Source: a virus
DNA: 45,879 bases
Direction: 5' to 3' (one strand)
IMG/VR virus record: IMGVR_UViG_3300024348_000082
Coordinates: 1 to 45,879 of that record
Below the pieces are notes generated by a model. The model saw only the letters and a program-made list of their open reading frames with translations, searched no databases and was not told where the DNA came from. A program made the translations under genes and the position numbers. This document shows, in pieces, positions 7,378 through 13,198 of the stretch (positions are counted from its first letter, which is position 1; every line of letters starts with the position of its first letter).

Positions 7378-7511
7378 TTACCTTGCCCTCGATAGCGTTT
7401 AAATGATCGACGTTGTGTCTTGGTCATTGTTGATGTTTTAGGTCGTGAACCACCTTGTGAAGTTCGTTTAACAATGCCTTTAACTGTTTCTTTTCCAATT
7501 TTTTTAGCCAT
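7374..7511 (-). CDS. Very basic small protein, 45 residues
   Basis: The ATG at 7509-7511 overlaps the end of the 126-residue gene by eight bases. The product MAKKIGKETVKGIVKRTSQG continues to a Lys/Arg-rich tail (TKTQRRSFKRYRGQGK). The charge suggests nucleic-acid binding, but there is no recognisable domain. Its stop overlaps the next start, so it is embedded in the operon and likely real. Confidence 0.55.
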   Translation of the reverse strand: MAKKIGKETVKGIVKRTSQGGSRPKTSTMTKTQRRSFKRYRGQGK

Positions 7512-7884
7512 TGATTGCTAGACCTCTCATTTTAGTATCTACTTGCTCTGAAGACAAATATTCTGTTCCAATAAAATATTGAGTATTTGTAAATGATAAA
7601 AAAGGGATATGCTTATTGTTCATAAACATATCTTTTATTTCATTACAATAACCAAACATCTTTTTATCGTTAAGTGGACTAGAAGAGTCTGTATATAAAA
7701 ATTGTGCTTTAACTAAATAATCAATTTTAAAATTTTCTTCTACAATATGTGCGTCATATTCACCCATCCATCGTTTTGCAATTATGCTATAAGAACGATT
7801 TAATAAAAATTCTTTACCCTTAATATCAGTAAAAATAGCATAGGGTAGAGTAGTTCTACTTAACTTAAATTTATCTAATTTCAT
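7504..7884 (-). CDS. Hypothetical protein, 126 residues
   Basis: First protein gene after the two tRNA genes. It starts MKLDKFKLSRTTLPYAIF and contains a lysine/aromatic-rich beta-strand pattern with FLYTDSSSPLNDKKMFGYCN and a C-terminal YLSSEQVDTKMRGLAING. No domain or membrane segment recognised. The ATG at 7882-7884 is preceded by AAAGGAATAT, a reasonable ribosome binding site. Confidence 0.62.
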   Translation of the reverse strand: MKLDKFKLSRTTLPYAIFTDIKGKEFLLNRSYSIIAKRWMGEYDAHIVEENFKIDYLVKAQFLYTDSSSPLNDKKMFGYCNEIKDMFMNNKHIPFLSFTNTQYFIGTEYLSSEQVDTKMRGLAING

Positions 7885-7897
7885 ATATTCCTTTAAT

Positions 7898-7972
7898 TGG
7901 TCCCTCTTGTAGGAATCGAACCTACATTAATAACTTAGAAGGTTACTGTTCTATCCATTGAACTAAAGAGAG
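7898..7972 (-). tRNA. tRNA-Arg (anticodon UCU)
   Basis: A complete cloverleaf on the minus strand. The acceptor CTCTCTT pairs with AAGAGGG (one G-U pair), D stem GTTC/GAAC, anticodon stem GTAAC/GTTAT around loop CTTCTAA (anticodon TCT), a 4-base variable loop, T stem GTAGG/CCTAC around TTCGATT, discriminator A, and an encoded CCA end. It reads AGA/AGG; AGA is heavily used in AT-rich phage genes, so it probably supplements the host pool late in infection. Confidence 0.93.
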
Positions 7973-7974
7973 TG

Positions 7975-8049
7975 TGGTGGGATAAGTAGGAATTGAACCT
8001 ACACTCAATCGATTATGAGTCGACTGCTTTACCATTAAGCTATTATCCC
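7975..8049 (-). tRNA. tRNA with CAU anticodon, probably tRNA-Ile2 (alternatively elongator Met)
   Basis: Complete cloverleaf: acceptor GGGATAA/TTATCCC, D stem GCTT/AAGC, anticodon stem GTCGA/TCGAT around CTCATAA (anticodon CAT), 5-base variable loop, T stem GTAGG/CCTAC around TTCAATT, discriminator A and encoded CCA. The anticodon arm closely resembles bacterial Ile2 tRNAs (CGACTCATAATCG), where C34 becomes lysidine and the tRNA reads AUA. It lacks the unpaired 1-72 position and three G-C pairs of an initiator. Two bases separate it from tRNA-Arg. AUA is a common codon in this AT-rich sequence, which favours Ile2. Confidence 0.88.
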
Positions 8050-8050
8050 T

Positions 8051-8077
8051 GATAAAATAGGAGACCTAAGTCCCCTA
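8051..8077 (-). terminator. Intrinsic terminator-like hairpin after the SSB gene
   Basis: On the minus strand GGGGAC-TTAG-GTCTCC forms a 6-bp stem (one G-U pair) followed by TATTTTATC. It lies nine bases after the SSB stop and just before the tRNA pair, so it may end or reduce SSB messages, or mark a processing point ahead of the tRNAs. The U-tract is interrupted, so partial read-through is likely. Confidence 0.6.
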
Positions 8078-8085
8078 GTTGTTAA

Positions 8086-8586
8086 TTAATAAGGACTATC
8101 TTCAAAGTCATCACTACCATTTGCGTCTGCTACCCTTACAATTTCTGTTTCAGTAAGTTCAAAGTCATCACCAGAAGATCTAGGAATATACTCTTTCAAC
8201 TTAGTAATCTGTACAGCCATTAGCATAGATGCAATCTTATTTTCTGGAGGATACTCATACTGGAAAATTTTCACATTAGCAATAGAACCATTACCAATAC
8301 TAGCAGGATCAATTGCAGTTAAAGAACCATCAACTACAGTTACTGGTTGGTTGTCAGCACCATCTTTCTTTTTAGACTTTTTACGAAGAGTTACAGAATA
8401 AAATACTCCATCATCATCTTCTACTGTTTTAGGCTTTAAGTTGAGTGCTACCCATTCTGCTTTAACTTTCTTGTCTCGAGTGCGAATCTGAACATCCCAT
8501 GTAGGTTGTTCTTTGTTAAATTTAGAATTAGGTCTCTTGGGGTCTAATTGTGCCCAGAATAACTCAACATTTTTTAAAATAGCCAT
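8086..8586 (-). CDS. T7 gp2.5-like single-stranded DNA-binding protein
   Basis: A 166-residue protein starting MAILKNVELFWAQLDPKRPN, with a beta-rich core (WDVQIRTRDKKVKAEW, GVFYSVTLRKKSKKK, IANVKIFQYEY) and an acidic tail ending DDFEDSPY. An OB-like core with an acidic C-terminal tail that ends in an aromatic residue is the design of T7 gp2.5 and related SSBs, where the tail contacts polymerase and helicase. It follows RNA polymerase directly and has a phage promoter immediately upstream, so it is expected to be strongly expressed with the replication genes. The family call comes from layout and motifs. Confidence 0.8.
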   Translation of the reverse strand: MAILKNVELFWAQLDPKRPNSKFNKEQPTWDVQIRTRDKKVKAEWVALNLKPKTVEDDDGVFYSVTLRKKSKKKDGADNQPVTVVDGSLTAIDPASIGNGSIANVKIFQYEYPPENKIASMLMAVQITKLKEYIPRSSGDDFELTETEIVRVADANGSDDFEDSPY

Positions 8587-8650
8587 AGGTTTTAGTTTCC
8601 TTAATTATAATTTCATTTTTAATATTTAGTATACAATTGATTTTTGCATA

Positions 8651-8680
8651 CTTTAGTGCTTTAGCGTACCCTGGTAAACT
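8651..8680 (-). promoter_or_regulatory. Phage RNA polymerase promoter (copy 3), upstream of SSB
   Basis: Minus strand TTTACCAGGGTACGCTAAAG, beginning at the RNA polymerase stop codon. It differs from the other two copies at one core position (T for G) and lacks the GAGAGA initial transcribed sequence. By analogy with the T3 promoter, whose CACTAAAG core is similar, initiation would be near 8659. It would drive SSB and the genes below it. A second partial CACTAAAG lies directly downstream at 8651-8658. Confidence 0.72.
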
Positions 8681-10854
8681 TAACAAAAAGCATAATCAGA
8701 ATACACAATTTGTCCTACATCAAGATTACCCCTCTCAGGAATAAGGTCTTTACAATTAAGTTCAGACAATAATTTCTCCAGTGGTTTACTTTTGTAGAAC
8801 TCTACAAACTGTTCTCTAACTCTATAAAATAAGTCATCCATATTTCCTGGTAGTGTACCAAAGGAATCATGAACAACAGTCATCTGATATGGTGCAGATA
8901 CAACAGTCATTGTTAGGTGAGCAGCATCAAAGCTATGCACAATATTTGGTGCAGCACCTGTTTTCTGGGAATCTTTATCAATCGTAGTCTCTTCCCATGT
9001 TTGAAGTTGAACCTTAAGTTCTTCTTCACCATACTTTAACTTAGTACGGATTATCGTTGGTTTCCTATAAGCTTGAACTACAGGGAAATTAGTTACTGGG
9101 GTAGTCCATTGTAAGAATACATTGTTGTCATTAGATCTTTGTGCAAGCTCTTGGAACATACGAAGCATCCTAGCAGGTCCTTTTAGTTTCTCATAACAAG
9201 TTTCAAATACTAGGTCACCTAACATGGCACCCCATAAATGCTCTTTGTCTCTGAGATACTCTGACATATCTCTAGTATCATCAATAATCTGTTGACCCAT
9301 ACCATATGCAGTACCACCATAACCAAGAGTCATAACATTTCTTTTTACTACTTTACGTTGATCTTTAGGATTATCAATGTTTAGCCAGTAAATAGAAAAT
9401 AATTTTTCTCTTATACTTCTATTTTGGTTTCTCCATTCTTGTGCAGCGGCATAAGCTAATGCCTTCTCTTCACTTTTATCTGGAGCATCAAAATATGCTT
9501 TTTGTAATTCTTTAGCTTTGGCATAGACTGAATCAAATTGTTCAATTTCTTTAGTTGTAAGATTTTCACTAAGGGTTCTAAGTTTCTGCCATGCATAATT
9601 TGCAATATACATGTAGACATCACCAGGAGTTTCTTGTGGAACTAAATTAACAAGATGAGCAATCTCTTCGTCTTGTGACATAGCAACTAGGTGTTGTACG
9701 CCATTGTTAGAACCATCAATATAAATTGGTAATGCACAAACATAGTCTTCTAGTTTATTACCTTCAACTAGCCAGTCTTTGATTTTCTTAAGTTCAAAAC
9801 AAGCAGCTAAAAAAGAGAATGGAGCATCTGTCTCAATCCATCCTTGATTAACTGTGGGCTTCTCTGCATAAGAAAGAAAGAGTGTTAGATTCTCATCTAC
9901 GAATTCAGCTCTTTGTTTTAGTGTTACTTTATCATTTCCAAATGAGTTAGATGTATGTATCTTTAACCAATATAACCCATTAGCACCTAATGGTTTTGCA
10001 TTATCTAGTAGTAATAAACCTTTTGCATTATCACTTGATTGCTCATGTAAGAATGCTGTGTTTACATATACACGACCTCTAAAGTCAAAATTGTAGATAT
10101 GATAAAATGCATTATCAAGGTGATTTAAGGCTAATCTTTCAATACCCTGAGCCTCAATTAGCAGAGATTGTTTCTTCTCTGTATCAATCTCACTGTGTAG
10201 TTTAAATGGACTATTATTACAAGGATTTTGTAAAAAATATCTATATACTGAAAATACATCTTTATTAATTCTCCAACCAATTGATTGAAGTTTATTAAGT
10301 GTATCAAACAGAATTTGTTTATCATCACCTTTAAATTTAGAGAGTGAGCTTGAATGTCCCTTCTTTATAATAGGAACACCATTAGCATTATGTGCAGAAG
10401 ACCATGGTGATGGTTCTTCTTTTAAAGGAAAGATATCCGTCTTTGTTTGATCAATTAGATCCCAAAGTTGTTCAATTGCTTTCCAGTCTTTAACTTGTAA
10501 GAAATATGCTTTATATTTACTTTTCTTTCCATTCTTATATGTATACTTTAATCTGAAAATTAAAATACCACATTCAATGTAAGCAATACAAATAAACCAA
10601 CCTACTTGTGCATCAGAAACAGTATCATTAGGTAAATTTAACAATTGTCTAACCCTACGCCCAATTGTTGCAACAATATCTACGAGAGTAGTTTGTCTTT
10701 CTAAACCTCTTAAGATATGTGGATATGAGACGTCAATCAGTGTTTTAGCAGGTACTTCTTTTAAGTAATGCGTATAAATATTACGATCAGCCCGTAATAC
10801 AGCCTGTCGTTTATTTAAATCTGTGATTAGATTTTCAAGGATAATATTTACCAT
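8680..10854 (-). CDS. Single-subunit DNA-directed RNA polymerase, T7 family
   Basis: A 724-residue enzyme that should transcribe the phage's own promoters. Catalytic elements are intact: IDGSNNGVQH with D380 (T7 Asp537), VVKRNVMTLGYGG with K504 and Y512 (T7 Lys631/Tyr639), GAAPNIVHSFDAAHL, and VVHDSFGTLP with D663 (T7 Asp812). The C terminus ends SDYAFC, matching the FAFA-type foot of T7. It is about 160 residues shorter than T7 RNA polymerase, mostly in the N-terminal promoter-melting and exit-channel domain. The segment with FPVVQAYRKP aligns with the region before the T7 specificity loop. The ATG at 10852-10854 follows a TAGGAAAG ribosome binding site, three bases after a 32-residue gene. 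Confidence 0.96.
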   Translation of the reverse strand: MVNIILENLITDLNKRQAVLRADRNIYTHYLKEVPAKTLIDVSYPHILRGLERQTTLVDIVATIGRRVRQLLNLPNDTVSDAQVGWFICIAYIECGILIFRLKYTYKNGKKSKYKAYFLQVKDWKAIEQLWDLIDQTKTDIFPLKEEPSPWSSAHNANGVPIIKKGHSSSLSKFKGDDKQILFDTLNKLQSIGWRINKDVFSVYRYFLQNPCNNSPFKLHSEIDTEKKQSLLIEAQGIERLALNHLDNAFYHIYNFDFRGRVYVNTAFLHEQSSDNAKGLLLLDNAKPLGANGLYWLKIHTSNSFGNDKVTLKQRAEFVDENLTLFLSYAEKPTVNQGWIETDAPFSFLAACFELKKIKDWLVEGNKLEDYVCALPIYIDGSNNGVQHLVAMSQDEEIAHLVNLVPQETPGDVYMYIANYAWQKLRTLSENLTTKEIEQFDSVYAKAKELQKAYFDAPDKSEEKALAYAAAQEWRNQNRSIREKLFSIYWLNIDNPKDQRKVVKRNVMTLGYGGTAYGMGQQIIDDTRDMSEYLRDKEHLWGAMLGDLVFETCYEKLKGPARMLRMFQELAQRSNDNNVFLQWTTPVTNFPVVQAYRKPTIIRTKLKYGEEELKVQLQTWEETTIDKDSQKTGAAPNIVHSFDAAHLTMTVVSAPYQMTVVHDSFGTLPGNMDDLFYRVREQFVEFYKSKPLEKLLSELNCKDLIPERGNLDVGQIVYSDYAFC

Positions 10855-10857
10855 TTA

Positions 10858-10956
10858 TTACTTTCCTACTTCTATTTCTGCCGCCTCCATATTATCTACA
10901 ATCTTCCGTACATAAAATACCATTAACGCAAATAAGCATGCTTTCCAGAATGTCAT
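10858..10956 (-). CDS. Tiny protein, 32 residues, upstream of RNA polymerase
   Basis: ATG at 10954-10956, preceded by AAGGGAAAAT; ends with tandem stops TAATAA three bases before the polymerase start. The product MTFWKACLFALMVFYVRKIV then DNMEAAEIEVGK has one hydrophobic segment (residues 3-17) and an acidic tail. Because it lies between a possible attenuator and the RNA polymerase gene, it may act as a translated leader or coupling ORF. Its reality rests on the good ribosome binding site and tight spacing. Confidence 0.5.
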   Translation of the reverse strand: MTFWKACLFALMVFYVRKIVDNMEAAEIEVGK

Positions 10957-10984
10957 ATTTTCCCTTATTATTATTATTATTTTG

Positions 10985-11026
10985 ATAAGAAAAGCCAGCT
11001 AGATTAGACTCCCGCTGGCAGGGAGT
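10985..11026 (-). terminator. Terminator/attenuator-like overlapping hairpins ahead of the RNA polymerase gene
   Basis: Minus strand holds GCCAGC ... GCTGGC (11014-11019 with 10994-10999) followed by TTTTCTT, an intrinsic terminator layout. Its first arm lies in the loop of an alternative hairpin, ACTCCC/GGGAGT (11021-11026 with 11008-11013). The two stems compete for the same bases, as in attenuators. It sits between the 71-residue membrane gene and the 32-residue gene that precedes RNA polymerase. Confidence 0.6.
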
Positions 11027-11039
11027 TAAAAGTTTAGTA

Positions 11040-11255
11040 TTATTTTTTCTCGCTACTCCTGTTAATGAAATAAAATAAAAACCACCTAATAAAGAGAGCT
11101 AGTAAGATTGAAGCACCAACTGCATCTTGTATACTTACTTTATAACCCTCAACCACCATTATACAAATAAAATACATTACTACTTCAGCTAAAAATATCT
11201 GGAAGTAATTATATTTTTTATTCTTCTTAGGTTTACTTTCTAATTGTGTTGACAT
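11040..11255 (-). CDS. Small membrane protein, 71 residues
   Basis: I chose the ATG at 11253-11255 over a TTG two codons upstream. The product has a Lys-rich cytoplasmic-looking N terminus (ESKPKKNKKYN) and two hydrophobic segments, FQIFLAEVVMYFICIMVV and ASILLALFIRWFLFYFI, ending RSSEKK. The topology (two spans, charged ends) would fit a holin, but no endolysin gene adjoins it and no family is recognised. The start lies inside the end of the upstream 77-residue gene. Confidence 0.6.
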   Translation of the reverse strand: MSTQLESKPKKNKKYNYFQIFLAEVVMYFICIMVVEGYKVSIQDAVGASILLALFIRWFLFYFINRSSEKK

Positions 11256-11466
11256 GACCAATCTTTTTAAATCGTTGATTCAAATTTGCTAAAGGATTAG
11301 CTTTCCATAAATCGAGTTCTTGACCAACTGCATTGAAGAAATCTAGTGAATGTGGTTCATGACGAGCACGAATGTAATTATAGATTTCTTTTCCTACTTG
11401 GTATACATAACCTTCTTCATCTGAAATGTTAACCTTTGATGGATTGAACAAACATTTTTTACACAT
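11233..11466 (-). CDS. Hypothetical protein, 77 residues, N-terminal CxxC
   Basis: Starts MCKKCLFNPSKVNISDEEGY; the CKKC at the N terminus could bind a metal or be a redox pair, but there is no second Cys pair. The rest is helical and polar (VGKEIYNYIRARHEPHSLDF). It begins one base after the stop of the 84-residue gene. No family recognised. Confidence 0.58.
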   Translation of the reverse strand: MCKKCLFNPSKVNISDEEGYVYQVGKEIYNYIRARHEPHSLDFFNAVGQELDLWKANPLANLNQRFKKIGHVNTIRK

Positions 11467-11467
11467 G

Positions 11468-11722
11468 TTATATCCCTAACTTTTTATCTACAAGAATTAA
11501 ATCTTCTACAGCCTTAAAGATTCTACGGAAATCTTCAGCAGACTCTGTAAGAACTGAAACTACAGTCTCTCCAACCATATATGCGGAATTAACATCATAT
11601 AAAGAAGGAGGTACTATTGATTCTAGATAATCATCATACACAGTAACCTTAACTGAATCAAATGCATTTTCTTGAATTGCTTCAATTGTATAGTCACCTG
11701 CTTTTAAAGTTAGTCTAGCCAT
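11468..11722 (-). CDS. Hypothetical protein, 84 residues
   Basis: Starts MARLTLKAGDYTIEAIQENA; a beta-rich N-terminal half (DYTIEAI, SVKVTVYDDYL) and an acidic, helical C-terminal half (ESAEDFRRIFKAVEDLILVDKK). Two bases follow the stop of the 81-residue gene. The proportions resemble small phage regulatory or inhibitor proteins in early regions, but that is only a guess from size and place. Confidence 0.58.
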   Translation of the reverse strand: MARLTLKAGDYTIEAIQENAFDSVKVTVYDDYLESIVPPSLYDVNSAYMVGETVVSVLTESAEDFRRIFKAVEDLILVDKKLGI

Positions 11723-11724
11723 TT

Positions 11725-11970
11725 TTAATCCTCGATTTTTTGATCATATATTGAAGTAAACTCGATAATAGAACCATCGAGTGAAACTTCAGTACACATT
11801 CTTTCCATTAATTCTTTAGTACTAGAGACAGCATAATACATTACCTGCCCTTTAGTATCTAATGAACTAATAGAGGAAATACCAAATTCTTCTAAGGATT
11901 CAAGCATCTCTTCTTGTGTACAACTAAAGTTATTACAGTCAAGAGGATTTAGTAAAAGAAATTTACTCAT
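11725..11970 (-). CDS. Hypothetical protein, 81 residues
   Basis: Starts MSKFLLLNPLDCNNFSCTQE; acidic, with a central YYAVSSTKELMERMC and acidic tail DQKIED. The ATG at 11968-11970 is preceded by TTTTTGGAGTTTTA, a clear ribosome binding site. It is the first gene after the unusual repeat hairpins at 11993-12069, so those may control it. No family recognised. Confidence 0.58.
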   Translation of the reverse strand: MSKFLLLNPLDCNNFSCTQEEMLESLEEFGISSISSLDTKGQVMYYAVSSTKELMERMCTEVSLDGSIIEFTSIYDQKIED

Positions 11971-11986
11971 TAAAACTCCAAAAATT

Positions 11987-12123
11987 AAAAGAGCTTGGTA
12001 CTTACCCCAAGTGGTCTCTCTACTGAGAAAGTCTAGTACATACCCTAGAGGGTCTCTCTAAACCGAGAAGGTTAGTAGATGACTACTTCAACTAAGTCAG
12101 CAGAATATGACTCAAGCTCTTTT
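11987..12123 (-). repeat. Two tandem hairpin units inside an 11-base inverted repeat (possible structured RNA)
   Basis: Two degenerate units of about 38 bases lie at 12031-12069 and 11993-12030. Each reads, on the minus strand, TTCTC-loop-GAGAG, then ACC..GGT, then GTAC: a hairpin with CUC/GAG stem followed by a second small hairpin. The pair is flanked by CAAGCTCTTTT (complement of it at 11987-11997; the other arm at 12113-12123, inside the 36-residue gene), which could close a long stem. It begins just after that gene's stop. Two paired hairpins in tandem are unusual in such packed DNA and suggest an RNA control or processing element. Confidence 0.55.
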
Positions 12124-12182
12124 AAAGTTGTAACTACACTTATTAGAGAACCTGTTTCTTTGTTGTATACAAAAAATGTCAT
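12072..12182 (-). CDS. Tiny protein, 36 residues
   Basis: ATG at 12180-12182 with AAGGAAA upstream. Product MTFFVYNKETGSLISVVTTL then KELESYSADLVEVVIY: an acidic, probably soluble beta-alpha-beta fold, not a membrane peptide. The gene starts nine bases after the stop of the 31-residue membrane peptide. The stop is followed immediately by the tandem hairpin repeat, and part of its coding DNA is one arm of the inverted repeat. Confidence 0.5.
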   Translation of the reverse strand: MTFFVYNKETGSLISVVTTLKELESYSADLVEVVIY

Positions 12183-12191
12183 TTTATTTCC

Positions 12192-12287
12192 TTAGTAAAT
12201 TAGTGCATCAAGACCATGTAAAATCATGGCTAACAAAGCAAATGCAATTATAACCGCAGTTGCAACATCAAGCATTTTATCTGACAT
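12192..12287 (-). CDS. Tiny membrane peptide, 31 residues
   Basis: ATG at 12285-12287 with AAGAGGATAT upstream. Product MSDKMLDVATAVIIAFALLA then MILHGLDALIY: one hydrophobic span (about residues 8-23) after a short charged N terminus. It starts eight bases after the end of the 141-residue gene. Single-span peptides of this kind are common in phage early regions, but I can assign no function. Confidence 0.5.
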   Translation of the reverse strand: MSDKMLDVATAVIIAFALLAMILHGLDALIY

Positions 12288-12295
12288 ATATCCTC

Positions 12296-12721
12296 TTATT
12301 TTGAAAGGTTACTATACAATTCTTTTACACTATTTTTAGTATTGTTAAAGGCAATTTGAGTTCCTTCTTTTGCTCTTTCAACAAAAGATGGCTCAACTTT
12401 TTCTTCTTCTTCCTTCTTTCTAAACAAAGATAAGATGTCGTCTCTTTCTTGTTTAGCTGCTTTCTTAAACTTTCTTGTATTCTCTTCTTTTTGGTAATCA
12501 TCATAAGCACATACAGCAACATTTGCAGTTGTTGTAATAGTACCTACCATAATACCTGTAGCAATAAATGGACCTGCGCCTGGGATAATAAGAGCAGCTG
12601 CAGCACCAATACCAGTGGCAACTGAACCTGTCTTTAACATCTCAGTAGGCTTACAAATATCGTCAGCAAAAGCAGAAATAGAAGAGATAGCAATAGTCAC
12701 AGCAATGATTACTTTTTTCAT
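12296..12721 (-). CDS. Exported or membrane-attached protein with signal peptide, function unknown
   Basis: A 141-residue protein with a textbook signal peptide: MKK, a hydrophobic core VIIAVTIAISSISA, and AFA-DD at residues 18-22 as the cleavage site. Two Cys follow (CKP and VCAYDD, possibly a disulfide). A long Gly/Ala/Ile-rich hydrophobic stretch (about residues 32-66) looks like a membrane-inserting hairpin, and the last 70 residues form a highly charged coiled-coil-like helix (KKAAKQERDDIL, RKKEEEEKVE). Export plus a hydrophobic hairpin suggests a periplasmic or envelope role such as lysis or superinfection control. This is inference; no family is recognised. Preceded by a GGAG ribosome binding site. 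Confidence 0.65.
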   Translation of the reverse strand: MKKVIIAVTIAISSISAFADDICKPTEMLKTGSVATGIGAAAALIIPGAGPFIATGIMVGTITTTANVAVCAYDDYQKEENTRKFKKAAKQERDDILSLFRKKEEEEKVEPSFVERAKEGTQIAFNNTKNSVKELYSNLSK

Positions 12722-12750
12722 TTAAAAACTCCAGTTGTTAAAAAATTAAA

Positions 12751-12861
12751 TTACCAGTTAGAAGATTCGTTTGATTCTTTGAATGACTCTAGTCCCTCAT
12801 AGAGGAAACAAACGCCAAACAAAATAACACAAACTAAACCAATTACTTCAAGAACAAACAT
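12751..12861 (-). CDS. Tiny membrane peptide, 36 residues, after repeat copy 1
   Basis: ATG at 12859-12861, about 28 bases after the 57-bp repeat at 12889-12945. Product MFVLEVIGLVCVILFGVCFL then YEGLESFKESNESSNW: one hydrophobic span (residues 2-20) and a polar Ser/Glu tail. The leader contains TGAAAG as a weak ribosome binding site. Together with the neighbouring 41-residue gene it may have arisen by duplication of a promoter cassette. Confidence 0.5.
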   Translation of the reverse strand: MFVLEVIGLVCVILFGVCFLYEGLESFKESNESSNW

Positions 12862-12888
12862 GATTTACTTTCAAAAGTTAATGAATTT

Positions 12889-12945
12889 GAGTACTCTATC
12901 TAATGATATTTCTTCATTATAGATACATCATTTTTCTCACTTTTT
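12889..12945 (-). repeat. 57-bp direct repeat, copy 1, with a TATAAT promoter-like element
   Basis: Identical over 57 bases to 13096-13152, and recognisably similar for about 24 more bases towards the downstream ATG. On the minus strand it contains a perfect TATAAT at 12916-12921 and an AATGAT...ATCATT inverted repeat around it, like an operator. No good -35 hexamer is visible at 17 bases. It lies ahead of the 36-residue membrane gene, with which it would give a leader of about 50 bases. Its upstream end overlaps the stop codon of the 41-residue gene. Confidence 0.7.
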
Positions 12946-13069
12946 ATTGTGAGTTTTTCAACCTAAAAATACGATTAATAGCGGATGGTGTTAAGTCTTT
13001 AATTGCTAATCTTTTAGAATTAGTAATTCGTTTACCTAAAGCCATTGCAAGTTTATCTTCATGAGTCAT
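12944..13069 (-). CDS. Tiny basic protein, 41 residues, after repeat copy 2
   Basis: ATG at 13067-13069, 27 bases after the repeat copy at 13096-13152. Product MTHEDKLAMALGKRITNSKR then LAIKDLTPSAINRIFRLKNSQ: basic, with a short helix-turn-helix-like stretch (AIKDLTPSAINRIFRL). A DNA-binding role is conceivable because each gene in this pair sits behind an operator-like repeat; this is speculation from the context. The stop codon lies inside repeat copy 1. Confidence 0.45.
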   Translation of the reverse strand: MTHEDKLAMALGKRITNSKRLAIKDLTPSAINRIFRLKNSQ

Positions 13070-13095
13070 ACTTACTTTCAAGAGTTAATGGAATC

Positions 13096-13152
13096 GAGTA
13101 CTCTATCTAATGATATTTCTTCATTATAGATACATCATTTTTCTCACTTTTT
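13096..13152 (-). repeat. 57-bp direct repeat, copy 2, with a TATAAT promoter-like element
   Basis: Second copy of the repeat at 12889-12945, 207 bases away. TATAAT is at 13123-13128. It starts about 20 bases after the terminator at 13170-13195 that closes the bilin cassette, so it is well placed to start a new transcription unit. A TATAAT element is host sigma70-like, not like the phage promoter, suggesting early transcription by host polymerase of the genes leading to the phage RNA polymerase. Confidence 0.7.
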
Positions 13153-13169
13153 TAAGCCTAATTTTTGAT

Positions 13170-13195
13170 AAAAAAGGCCACTCTTTCGAGTGACC
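13170..13195 (-). terminator. Strong intrinsic terminator closing the bilin cassette
   Basis: Minus strand GGTCACTC-GAAA-GAGTGGCC followed by TTTTTT: an 8-bp stem (one G-U pair) with a GNRA tetraloop and an unbroken U6 tract. This is the clearest intrinsic terminator in the window. It follows the 28-residue peptide gene by three bases and separates the heme oxygenase/bilin reductase unit from the small-gene cluster. Confidence 0.85.
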
Positions 13196-13198
13196 GTT

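Noticed and set aside
11040-11255. Holin call for the 71-residue membrane protein
   Set aside because: Topology allows it, but there is no adjacent endolysin and no family motif, so it is kept as an unknown membrane protein.
12935-12958. Plus-strand CTCAC..GTGAG hairpin with a T5 tract
   Set aside because: It would terminate only plus-strand RNA and I see no plus-strand gene; the 5-bp stem is weak and part of it is the 57-bp repeat.
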